Origin: Spirochaetota bacterium
Lineage (GTDB): Bacteria > Spirochaetota > Leptospiria > Turneriellales > Turneriellaceae
DNA: 17,257 nucleotides
NCBI GenBank assembly: GCA_029561505.1
Contig: JAKQXK010000009.1
Location: forward strand, 1 to 17,257
Reading direction: 5' to 3'
Each line of letters opens with the position of its first letter. Within the stretch, counting starts at the first letter, position 1. Below the pieces are notes generated by a model, which worked only from the letters and a program-made list of their open reading frames with translations, was not told the DNA's origin and ran no database searches. Shown one piece after another: positions 8,240 through 15,063 of the stretch. The position numbers and the translations under genes are program-made.

Positions 8240-9001
8240 ATGGTTGAGTCTTTTCGGCGTTTGCCGCTGCTCGGGCAGAATTTACTCTTAGGTCTTATGA
8301 CAATGGCTGTCGGTATGCCGATCTATACCGTGCCGAATATTCTCTTTGGTGATCGCCCTGGCATGAGCCTTGCGACTTCAATCGACGATGCGATTCCGTT
8401 TGTCCCTTGGACAATACTGGGTTACGCGCTTGTTTACGTCTTCATTTTTCTACCGGTTTTTACCATCAAACACCGGCCGATTTTCATTCGCATGGTCGCA
8501 GGCTTTCTGCTCTGCAGCGCCATCGCACTGCCGTTTTTTATTTTTATGCCAGTTCGTATGCCGCGCCCTGGTGTACCGACGCAAGAGAGCCTGTTTTACT
8601 GGGGTGTTGCTTTCAACTATGTGCTCGACAAGCCTGTGAATTGTTTTCCCAGCCTGCACGTTGCCAACGCGGTATTTGCCACCGCCTGCTGTGTGAAACT
8701 TTCACCGCGCGTCGGCCTGTGGGGAATCATTGGCTCTGCGTTTATAGCGATTTCGACGACGACGCTGCGCCAACATTTTGTGGCGGATGTCGTAGCCGGA
8801 ACAGCCATCGCGCTCGGTTCATACTTTCTCGTTGTTCACCCAACTATCAAGCGGTATCTCGAAACCCACCCGGTTGAACAGCTGGTATTTCCCGCACGCA
8901 CAGCCCTATGGGTTTTTTACCTTTATCTCATTTTTCTGGGCGTCTGTGGCATGCTCTTTTTTGCCGGGTTGCGCTTTCCACCGATTCTGCCCACAAACTA
9001 G
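8240..9001 (+). CDS. PAP2-superfamily membrane phosphatase / phosphotransferase
   Basis: A 253-residue integral membrane protein with about six hydrophobic helices. It carries PAP2-type catalytic motifs: FPSLH at about 136-140 (the PSxH motif with the first histidine) and LRQHFVADVVAG at about 176-187 (Arg, second His and Asp of the RxxxHxxxD-like motif). PSLH rather than PSGH, and the short LRxHxxxD spacing, resemble the subgroup that includes inositol-phosphoceramide-synthase-like enzymes. Phosphatidate or another lipid phosphate is a likely substrate, but it could be a head-group transferase. The frame also offers GTG starts at 8180 and 8186, adding about 20 residues without membrane character. 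None has a clear ribosome-binding site, so the start is uncertain. The lipoprotein and lipid-kinase genes follow on the same strand. Confidence 0.8.
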   Translation: MVESFRRLPLLGQNLLLGLMTMAVGMPIYTVPNILFGDRPGMSLATSIDDAIPFVPWTILGYALVYVFIFLPVFTIKHRPIFIRMVAGFLLCSAIALPFFIFMPVRMPRPGVPTQESLFYWGVAFNYVLDKPVNCFPSLHVANAVFATACCVKLSPRVGLWGIIGSAFIAISTTTLRQHFVADVVAGTAIALGSYFLVVHPTIKRYLETHPVEQLVFPARTALWVFYLYLIFLGVCGMLFFAGLRFPPILPTN

Positions 9002-9092
9002 CTTCTTCAAACCTACCACTGTGTGCGGCGCACCGTGGTGGCTGCTGATTCTTTATTGACGGATTATCTCAGCCTCACCCTGATCGCCGACT

Positions 9093-9848
9093 ATGTACCT
9101 AAAACGCTTGTTTCCCCTACTTGTGATCTCTGCTGTCGTAATTTCTACGGCATGTGGTAAAAAGAAACCCGATGCGGCGCCTGGCCAGTCAGCGCGTATC
9201 GCCTATACCATCTACCAGCTCGGTCTCTATGAAAAGCCCGATGCGCCTAAAGCAACCGAGTGGCTGAACAGAGCAGAAATGGTAACGGTACTTGAAACGG
9301 TGAGCGTGCCCAACGCAAAAGACCCGTCGAAAAAAGTTGAATGGGCAAAAATCGAACGCACCACCGGTAAACAGGGTTATTGCGATGCGACCAGACTCGA
9401 AAGTAAGGCGTTCGTGGTTACGGGCAATCTCGACATCTATAACGTAAATCAGATATCAGGTAAAAAACTCGCTACTGTGCCAGAAGGTCATGTGGGCTTC
9501 GTGGTTGAAGAACGCGGCGATTGGGCCAAAGTGCGCTTTGGCTATAAGATTTTTGAAAAATGGGATCAGCCGAAACCCGCTCAGAAATATGTTGATCAGC
9601 AATGGGCGCAGCTGACGGGCGTGAGCTACGACCCGGTCGCGATCGGCGAAGGCGTTGAGTTTGAAGCAGCGGCCCGCAGATTCTTTGATATCGATGCGAA
9701 GAAAAAAGCGCAGGGCAAGAAAGAACTCGAAACGATCGTCAATGACGGAAAATCTGCCTTCACGGCACTCGCGAAAAACGTACTGGCGACAGATGTTGAA
9801 GCGGCACCCGCAGAAGCACCTGCTGCAGAGGGTGCAGCGGCTCCGTAA
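9093..9848 (+). CDS. Putative lipoprotein with SH3-like repeats
   Basis: A 251-residue protein whose N-terminus, MYLKRLFPLLVISAVVISTAC, is a lipoprotein signal with the lipidated cysteine at 21. The loose STAC lipobox is acceptable in spirochaetes. The mature part contains what look like two bacterial SH3-type segments: about 33-105 (ending ...WAKIERTTGKQGYCDATRL) and about 108-165 (LDIYN...GHVGFVVEERGDWAKVRF). A helical region follows, then an Ala/Pro/Glu tail. SH3b domains often bind cell-wall or protein ligands. The specific function is not recognised. No clear ribosome-binding site precedes the ATG. The stop codon directly abuts the ATG of the lipid-kinase gene, so the two are very likely one operon. 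Confidence 0.7.
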   Translation: MYLKRLFPLLVISAVVISTACGKKKPDAAPGQSARIAYTIYQLGLYEKPDAPKATEWLNRAEMVTVLETVSVPNAKDPSKKVEWAKIERTTGKQGYCDATRLESKAFVVTGNLDIYNVNQISGKKLATVPEGHVGFVVEERGDWAKVRFGYKIFEKWDQPKPAQKYVDQQWAQLTGVSYDPVAIGEGVEFEAAARRFFDIDAKKKAQGKKELETIVNDGKSAFTALAKNVLATDVEAAPAEAPAAEGAAAP

Positions 9849-10811
9849 ATGGCAACGCGCAAGCAACGCACCGAACCGGCTGTTTTTATCGTTAACCCGC
9901 AGGCAGGCGGCGGCAAATCTGAAAGACAGCTGAAGCAGCTGCTTGAAGAAATCGGGTCGATCTACGGCAATGCGAAAATACAATATACCGAGCGCAAAGA
10001 ACATGCAACAGAGCTTGCGCGCGCAGCTGTCAAGGCCGGGGCCGAACTCGTCGTCGCCGTAGGCGGTGACGGAACCATCAGTGAGGTCGCGGCGGGCTTT
10101 TTCGACGCCAACGGCAAACCTTTAAAACCCCTGAAGCAGGCACCGGCGCTCGGCATTTTGCCGGCGGGTTCTGGCAGCGACTATGCGAAGACACTGGGCA
10201 TACCTCGCTCATCTGCCATCGCGCTGCAGATTCTGCAGACTAAAAAAACCCGAACCGTTGATGCAGGGTTGGTTGAATTTGTTGGCAACAACGGCAAAAA
10301 AACCAAACGTGTTTTTGTGAATATTGCCGACGTCGGCATCGGCGGTGAGGTAGTCGAAATTCTTGAACGCCAGGGCAAAAAGATGGGTGCGTTTCTGTCT
10401 TACCAGATTGCTACCTTGCGCGGCCTGATCGGCTACAAGAACAAGACTCTCGAGGTTACGCTCGATAAGAAACAGAAATTTGAAGGCGACTATAACGGTA
10501 TCGTCGTCGCGCTCGGCAAGTACTTCGGCAGCGGCATGAAAATAGCCCCAGACGCCGAATGCGATGACAGTCTCTTTGACGTCGTGATGCTTGGGCAGAT
10601 GAGCAAGCTTGAAATGGTCGCCAAGATGCAGAAGCTGCGCAAAGGCACGCACATTTTCGAGAAGAATATCAACGTCTACCGCGCGAAACATGTCAGCATA
10701 CGCTCGGCTTCGCGCGCTCTCATTGATTCAGATGGCGAAATGCCCGGTGAATGTCCGGCAGATTTTTCTATTCTGCCTGCTGCGCTTAAAGTTGTCGTGC
10801 CGCCGACTTAA
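9849..10811 (+). CDS. Diacylglycerol-kinase-family lipid kinase
   Basis: A 320-residue soluble kinase of the DAGK catalytic (DagK/YegS/LCB5) family. Key motifs are VNPQAGGGKS at 15-24, the nucleotide-binding GGDGTISEV at 72-80, and GILPAGSGSDYAKTLGIP at 102-119; the usual GTxNDFA is here GSGSDYA. The second domain contains the family's late motif around DCxxxDG-like DAECDDSLFDVVML (~230). It probably phosphorylates diacylglycerol or a related lipid alcohol, which would recycle diacylglycerol to phosphatidate. The ATG follows the lipoprotein stop with no gap. At the 3' end its stop TAA overlaps by two bases the stop of the convergent gene, so there is no intergenic space for a separate terminator. 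Confidence 0.9.
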   Translation: MATRKQRTEPAVFIVNPQAGGGKSERQLKQLLEEIGSIYGNAKIQYTERKEHATELARAAVKAGAELVVAVGGDGTISEVAAGFFDANGKPLKPLKQAPALGILPAGSGSDYAKTLGIPRSSAIALQILQTKKTRTVDAGLVEFVGNNGKKTKRVFVNIADVGIGGEVVEILERQGKKMGAFLSYQIATLRGLIGYKNKTLEVTLDKKQKFEGDYNGIVVALGKYFGSGMKIAPDAECDDSLFDVVMLGQMSKLEMVAKMQKLRKGTHIFEKNINVYRAKHVSIRSASRALIDSDGEMPGECPADFSILPAALKVVVPPT

Positions 10812-11275
10812 ATCATCGGCTTCAGGTTTTTGGCAGGTTCGGTTTTTTTTAACGGTTGAGGCACATTAGGTTTTGCCGGTTTCACAGCCGGCGCCGTCTC
10901 TGTTGAGACCGTGGCGGTGCGCTTGATCTTCAACAGCGTGAGAATTTCCGTGGTGCGCCTGTCATGCGCGGCCAGCGACGCTTCAATTTCGCGCCGGCCT
11001 TCATTGGCGTGCAGTTCGATGAGCGTGGTGGCACCGCTCTTCGCCTTGTTCCATTCGGCGGTGGCGTTTGCCGCAGCCTTTGGCGCTTTAATTTCTTTCT
11101 CAACGACTTCTTTGGCTTTTTTCTCTGCCTTCACCTGTGTCTTTTTCACCTGCGGATTTGCAGCTGCCAGTTTTTTCCATTCAGCTTCGATCGCCTGACC
11201 CCAGAAAAGCCAGATCGAACCACCGATGAGAGCAGTGACGCCAAGGTAGAGCAGGGCCGAGCGAATCCAGAACAC
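10808..11275 (-). CDS. Membrane-anchored Lys/Ala-rich protein of unknown function
   Basis: A 155-residue protein starting at GTG 11275; no in-frame ATG is available upstream. One hydrophobic helix at about 4-25 (IRSALLYLGVTALIGGSIWLFW) is followed by a long Lys/Ala/Glu-rich segment (30-120) with coiled-coil character, then a Pro/Lys-rich tail. The likely topology is a single anchor in the inner membrane with the helical body outside it. I do not recognise a family. It lies downstream of the Omp85-like gene on the same strand but across about 210 bp of strong palindromes, so co-transcription is uncertain. Its stop overlaps the stop of the convergent lipid-kinase gene. Base composition matches its neighbours. 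Confidence 0.6.
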   Translation of the reverse strand: MFWIRSALLYLGVTALIGGSIWLFWGQAIEAEWKKLAAANPQVKKTQVKAEKKAKEVVEKEIKAPKAAANATAEWNKAKSGATTLIELHANEGRREIEASLAAHDRRTTEILTLLKIKRTATVSTETAPAVKPAKPNVPQPLKKTEPAKNLKPMI

Positions 11276-11303
11276 GGGGAAAACATACCTGTGCGGGGCA
11301 GGG

Positions 11304-11341
11304 CGTCACGCGTCTTTCGCTTGGCGAAAGACGCGTCACGC
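11304..11341. repeat. Perfect 13-bp inverted repeat (hairpin)
   Basis: ACGCGTCTTTCGC (11308-11320) and GCGAAAGACGCGT (11324-11336) pair perfectly around a 3-base loop. The flanks carry the direct repeat GCGTCACGC (11304-11312 and 11333-11341). No T-run follows on either strand, so it is not a classical intrinsic terminator. It lies just upstream of the Lys/Ala-rich protein gene, in the direction of that gene. Confidence 0.8.
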
Positions 11342-11358
11342 AGAAAAGAAAACCGGGC

Positions 11359-11461
11359 AGGCGGCGGCAAGATTTCGAAAGCCGGAAAGCCTCGCCTTTT
11401 GGAAGACCGAAAGGCTGCTAAAGCGCTCCGCTGCTTTCCGGCTTCTGTCGAGCCGCCGCCT
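11359..11461. repeat. Nested, branched inverted-repeat element
   Basis: An outer stem pairs AGGCGGCGGC (11359-11368) with GCCGCCGCCT (11452-11461). An inner stem pairs AAGCCGGAAAGC (11379-11390) with GCTTTCCGGCTT (11433-11444), 12 bp perfect. The inner loop itself holds two small hairpins: GCCTTT/AAAGGC (11394-11415) and AGCG/CGCT (11422-11432). Such a multi-branched fold suggests a structured RNA segment or a dispersed palindromic repeat. No coding or known RNA family was recognised. Confidence 0.7.
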
Positions 11462-11466
11462 ACTGC

Positions 11467-11487
11467 GCCTTTCGCAAAGCAAAAGGC
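11467..11487 (-). terminator. Hairpin directly after the Omp85-like gene
   Basis: GCCTTT (11467-11472) pairs with AAAGGC (11482-11487), and an alternative CTTT/AAAG stem forms inside. It begins at the base next to the stop codon of the Omp85-like gene. It has no T-run, so it may act together with the larger palindrome beside it to end or stabilise the transcript. Confidence 0.35.
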
Positions 11488-13230
11488 TTAGAATGTCTGA
11501 CTCAAGCCGAATTGCATGGCGTTCAGAAAACTCAATCCGTCGTCGTTCAGGTTGAAGCCGAAGTCGAGTCTGAAAACGTTGTTGTCGAATTCGTACAGCA
11601 TCGAGCGTAAACCCAGGCCGATGATCGGGTTATAGCCCAGCGTCTGTAACGATGTGCCGACGCCCGCATAATCAAAGAAGGCGACGCCCGCGAGCAGAAT
11701 ATACGGAAGCCGCAGCGCAGGCGAGCGGTATTCGAATGACGTGAGAGATCCGGCATTGGGTGAAATCGAGCCGTAGTAGAAGCCGCGTGTGAATTCACCG
11801 GCAATGGCGTTGCGCGCGGCGATGCTCAGATTATTACCGGCACTCAAGTATTGGCGCACAGCGAGTGTGCCGAAACTCATAAACCAGAAGCCGCGCAGGT
11901 CTGCCTGCCAGCTGTCGTCACGCGCAATGTCGTAACGATTATACCAGAACGCCGCTGACCGGGCGAAGGCCGTTTCGACGCGCAGCGTTTTGGCGATCAG
12001 ATTTTTCTGGTAACTCGCGACGAGCGATGGCCGGGTGTAATGGTCTGCAAGCCCGAAGGCAGGGTTTGCATGGCTTACCGTTGTCGACGTGCGAAAACCT
12101 TCGAACTGGTCTTCGACAAAAAGGTAACGGCGAAAATTCGTCATCGGCACAAAATCGCCGTTTCGCGTGTTTACCGTGAATGACACTGCATGAGTCGAAA
12201 ACTGTTCTACCTGATAAAACTCTTTCGAGCGCTGCGAAACCTGTAGTTCTGGCGTGTCGCCGACCACGTACTGATCTTGCGCAGATATGAAGTACGACTG
12301 GTTGACGAACCGCTGCACGCCTGGGCCGAATTCGATGCGGTTTTTCGTGCCGATGCCATACAGATAGTTCGCGGCGAACGATTCAGTGCGTGCCCGGTAG
12401 ATAAGCCCAAATGGCTGCCCGTTGGCCGTGTTGAAACCCGAGCGTATGCCAGAGCCGAGGTATTCATAGAGCACGCCTTGTGAAAAAACAGCGCTCGCGG
12501 TGAATGCATGGCGCTGCCCGTCGACGATGAACGGGTGTGCAACGCTGATGCCCTTTGCGGTGTAGTTATGCCGCGAATCTGAAAAGCCGTCAAGCGTGCT
12601 GAGGCCTACCTCCCATTTTGTACCGGCGATGCGCTGCTTGCCCGCGCTCACCCCCACGAAGTCGCGAAAGTTTTCACGGCTGTATGTCGCGCCGATATTG
12701 TACAGCCTGCCGAAGAGACTCGTTTCGCCCACCTGCACGCCGAAATTCGTGTAACCACCGGTGCCCGAGCCGCCACCGCGCACATATGCAGAGAGTCGGT
12801 CGCGAGTCACAACCGTTAGGTCGGTCTTGCCGGTTTCGGGGTTTTTCTTCTCGATGATTTTCGCCTGCTTCACCGGGTCGAGCATACGAATATAACGTTC
12901 GGCGTCATAGAGCTGCCAGCGCTCGATCTTGCTGCCTTCAGAGAAGTTGAGCTGGTCGCGAATCGTCGATTTGGTGGTCGTGTGGTGCAGATTATTGACG
13001 AGCGGTGCGAAAAAATCGTCTTCGGGCAAAACCGTCTGGTTGAGCACAGTGATTGTACCGACGGTAATCGCTTCTGTGAGTAGCGGTGGCTTCTGGTCGT
13101 GCCCGGCGGGTGAATCGAAAACAGCGGCGACTTCGGCAGGCAGTTCGCGCAGCGCATCGTCGCTGCCGTTGCACGCCGCGAATGCGAATGCCGCGGTGGC
13201 CCATAGGCGGCCGAAAACCTTTCGCGACAC
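11488..13230 (-). CDS. Omp85-like outer-membrane protein with one POTRA-like domain
   Basis: A 580-residue protein. Residues 1-20 (MSRKVFGRLWATAAFAFAAC) form an export signal that ends in a possible lipidation cysteine at 20. Residues about 55-145 have the beta-alpha-alpha-beta-beta pattern of a POTRA repeat (ITVGTITVLNQTVL..., NFSEGSKIERWQLYDAERYIRML, then DLTVVTRDRL). The rest is alternating, aromatic-rich beta-barrel sequence. It ends with the Omp85-type strand pair IIGLGLRSM...NNVFRLDFGFNLND and a C-terminal Phe. Full BamA proteins have several POTRAs and about 800 residues, so this is a shorter TamA- or patatin-associated-barrel-like relative. The start is GTG at 13230, 5 nt after the stop of the ATPase gene, so the two are coupled. 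Exact role (protein insertion, secretion or other) is open. Confidence 0.7.
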   Translation of the reverse strand: MSRKVFGRLWATAAFAFAACNGSDDALRELPAEVAAVFDSPAGHDQKPPLLTEAITVGTITVLNQTVLPEDDFFAPLVNNLHHTTTKSTIRDQLNFSEGSKIERWQLYDAERYIRMLDPVKQAKIIEKKNPETGKTDLTVVTRDRLSAYVRGGGSGTGGYTNFGVQVGETSLFGRLYNIGATYSRENFRDFVGVSAGKQRIAGTKWEVGLSTLDGFSDSRHNYTAKGISVAHPFIVDGQRHAFTASAVFSQGVLYEYLGSGIRSGFNTANGQPFGLIYRARTESFAANYLYGIGTKNRIEFGPGVQRFVNQSYFISAQDQYVVGDTPELQVSQRSKEFYQVEQFSTHAVSFTVNTRNGDFVPMTNFRRYLFVEDQFEGFRTSTTVSHANPAFGLADHYTRPSLVASYQKNLIAKTLRVETAFARSAAFWYNRYDIARDDSWQADLRGFWFMSFGTLAVRQYLSAGNNLSIAARNAIAGEFTRGFYYGSISPNAGSLTSFEYRSPALRLPYILLAGVAFFDYAGVGTSLQTLGYNPIIGLGLRSMLYEFDNNVFRLDFGFNLNDDGLSFLNAMQFGLSQTF

Positions 13231-13235
13231 GGGGA

Positions 13236-13913
13236 CTATTTCTTGAAATCGACGCGATCGCTCTGAAAATTCGGTGTCATCGGAAAGGTAATCTTGGCAA
13301 TCGTTTTGTTCTGGTAGTCGCTGTAAATCGTGAAAAAATGCGGATCGACACCTTCTGATTTCAGCATCATGAGAATCAGCGCGATGCCCATGCCGGCGCC
13401 TTCTTGGTTGTCTTGCATGTCCATATAGAGTTCACCGATATTGTCGTATTTCAGACCATCACGAAACTTCTCGCGAATACGTTCATCTTCGCGTTTGGTA
13501 AGCGCGCTGTTGTTCAGAACCTCGACGATCAGCTTGTCGTCGTCATATTCGAACTTCACATCGACAAATAAGCCCCGGTCTTTGGCCTTTTGCGCGTATT
13601 CGTTGATAAACTTATCGGTGAGCTTGTCGCGAAAAATTTCAAGACCGCGACGGTAATCAGACTCATTTTCGAGGTCGATTTTCACTTCATCGAACAGAAT
13701 GCGCTTGATATTGGCCTTCGCGCCATTGACTGCGAGCTCTTTAATGCAGGTATAGAGCGTTGCCGTCATGTCGAGTTTGTTGTATTTATTGAGCAGGCGC
13801 AGAATGATCAGATTCAGGTCTTTTTCTGTTTCTGGTAACAGCGCGTACGCGCGAACCTTGATAGATTGGTTCTTCTGAATCGCGCTGTCTATGCGTTCTG
13901 CGAGCGAGAGCAT
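13236..13913 (-). CDS. GHKL-like ATPase domain protein (spirochaete type)
   Basis: A 225-residue soluble protein with a histidine-kinase-type ATPase fold. KELAVNGAKAN at about 58-68 resembles the N box with its conserved Asn. EGAGMGIALILMMLKSEG at about 171-188 resembles the Gly-rich lid and second Gly box. The first Gly box (DxGxG) is replaced by VEVLNNSALT at 130-139. There is no phospho-acceptor His domain, sensor or membrane segment. Between N box and lid lies a charged helical insert, about 70-120. It could regulate a partner by ATP-dependent binding, as anti-sigma kinases do, or be catalytically degenerate. ATG at 13913 is preferred: the upstream TTG at 13988 would run into the divergent acyltransferase gene. 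The Omp85-like gene follows after 5 nt, so they form one operon. Confidence 0.65.
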   Translation of the reverse strand: MLSLAERIDSAIQKNQSIKVRAYALLPETEKDLNLIILRLLNKYNKLDMTATLYTCIKELAVNGAKANIKRILFDEVKIDLENESDYRRGLEIFRDKLTDKFINEYAQKAKDRGLFVDVKFEYDDDKLIVEVLNNSALTKREDERIREKFRDGLKYDNIGELYMDMQDNQEGAGMGIALILMMLKSEGVDPHFFTIYSDYQNKTIAKITFPMTPNFQSDRVDFKK

Positions 13914-13965
13914 AGGGTAAAATCGGATAGGCAGTTGAAATAGCAAGTTTAATCTGGCTTTCACA

Positions 13966-14676
13966 ATGCTACCATCGAACCCCGTCAAAAGAACTCTATA
14001 CCGCGCTATAACGAGCCTCTTTGCCGCGCTGGCATCGGTTTTGGTCTCGATCTATGAATCAACGCTGCGGCTTGAAATTGAAGGCGAAGACAATCTGCGA
14101 CTTCTGCGCGCGGCCAAACAGAATCACATCGTCGCCGTATGGCATACGTTCGTCACAGCGGCGGTCTTTTCACTGCACCACCGGCACTTCTGCATCTACT
14201 CTGATCACCCGCGCACCGAGGCCTATGAGCGCAGTTATACGCATTTCTTTCGCGAGATTGGGCTAAAGACGTTGCGCGCGCTGGGTTTTGACGTGCTCGA
14301 TGCATCGCTCGGCAAACAATCTGCCGGTGTGCTCAATTTCATCAAAAAAATACAGAACGGTACGCCTGCGATTGTCGCACCCGACGGGCCGCACGGGCCG
14401 ATTTATGAAGCCAAACCGGGAGTCATCTACATGGCCGCCAAAGCGGGCAGCGTCGTGGTGCCGATTGGTGCGAGTTTCTCGCGGCGCGTCATGGGCGCGA
14501 ATTGGGATGACTTCTCGCTGCCCTTGCCATTTTCCCGCGTGGCGTTCGTCATTGGTGCGCCGATTCACCCGCCAAACGATTTGAGCGAAACTGCGTTGGC
14601 GGCACGCAGCAAAGAAGTTGAAGCAGAACTCGACCGCCTGTGCTTTCGCGCAAATGAAATTATTCTGCGCAAATAA
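13966..14676 (+). CDS. Lysophospholipid acyltransferase-like protein (DUF374 type)
   Basis: A 236-residue protein with an N-terminal hydrophobic segment (about 10-30, AITSLFAALASVLVSIY) and the features of the DUF374 branch of the LPLAT superfamily. The AVWH motif at about 57-60 supplies the histidine. A variable middle segment is followed by IVAPDGPHGPIYEAKPGVIYMA at about 136-157, the characteristic DGPxGP...KPG stretch. It is expected at the inner membrane, transferring an acyl chain to a lysolipid or lipid-A-like acceptor; the acceptor is unknown. The start ATG overlaps nothing, and 52 bases separate it from the divergent ATPase gene. It ends 6 bases from the convergent membrane-protein gene. 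Confidence 0.85.
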   Translation: MLPSNPVKRTLYRAITSLFAALASVLVSIYESTLRLEIEGEDNLRLLRAAKQNHIVAVWHTFVTAAVFSLHHRHFCIYSDHPRTEAYERSYTHFFREIGLKTLRALGFDVLDASLGKQSAGVLNFIKKIQNGTPAIVAPDGPHGPIYEAKPGVIYMAAKAGSVVVPIGASFSRRVMGANWDDFSLPLPFSRVAFVIGAPIHPPNDLSETALAARSKEVEAELDRLCFRANEIILRK

Positions 14677-14682
14677 GCAGAA

Positions 14683-15063
14683 CTACCGGGGTCGCGCGAG
14701 AAATAGACCGAGCATGATGAGCGATGCGAGCGCACTGCTCAACAAGAAAGGAACTGCGAGCAGCGCCAGAAAATGTGCGGAGTTCCACACGACAACAAGC
14801 CCGGCGATGCTGCCAAAAGCGGCGCCGAGCCATAACGCTGTGAACCAGTCTGAAAAGACGCGTTGTTTTCTGCCGCGATTAAAAAGCCCACGCTTACCTG
14901 CGCGCGCCCCCGAGCGTCGGTCTGCTTCGACTGTTGATTTTTCGTCAGGCAGCTGAACAGGGTTCAGAAAGTCAAAATTGATATTGCCGCGTCTAAGGCT
15001 GCGTTCGACGCGCGCTTCGTATTCGCCTTGCGCCTCAGGCGGCGGTAGCTGATCAGGCTGCAT
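14683..15063 (-). CDS. Small two-helix membrane protein of unknown function
   Basis: A 126-residue protein: a charged, soluble N-terminal ~70 residues (Pro/Glu-rich, then Arg/Lys-rich RSGARAGKRGLFNRGRKQR), followed by two hydrophobic helices at about 73-93 and 97-122. The basic stretch before the first helix suggests that the N-terminus is cytoplasmic. Its ATG lies inside the end of the upstream membrane-protein gene (11-base overlap), which indicates translational coupling and a shared job. I do not recognise a family. Confidence 0.65.
   Translation of the reverse strand: MQPDQLPPPEAQGEYEARVERSLRRGNINFDFLNPVQLPDEKSTVEADRRSGARAGKRGLFNRGRKQRVFSDWFTALWLGAAFGSIAGLVVVWNSAHFLALLAVPFLLSSALASLIMLGLFLARPR

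Noticed and set aside
9012..9039. Imperfect ACCACTGTG/CACCGTGGT stem after the PAP2 gene as a terminator
   Set aside because: It has one mismatch and no T-run, so it is too weak to call.
10802..10850. Short GCCGA/TCGGC stem with a later T-run as terminator of the lipid kinase
   Set aside because: The stem is only 5 bp, the T-run is over 20 bases away, and the region codes for the end of the convergent gene.
10964..11491. Plus-strand frame across the palindromic region
   Set aside because: It is antisense to the Lys/Ala-rich protein and runs through hairpins; its translation is compositionally odd and lacks a start signal.
13914..13988. TTG-initiated extension of the GHKL-like ATPase
   Set aside because: It would overlap the start of the divergent acyltransferase gene, and ATG at 13913 leaves room for promoters.
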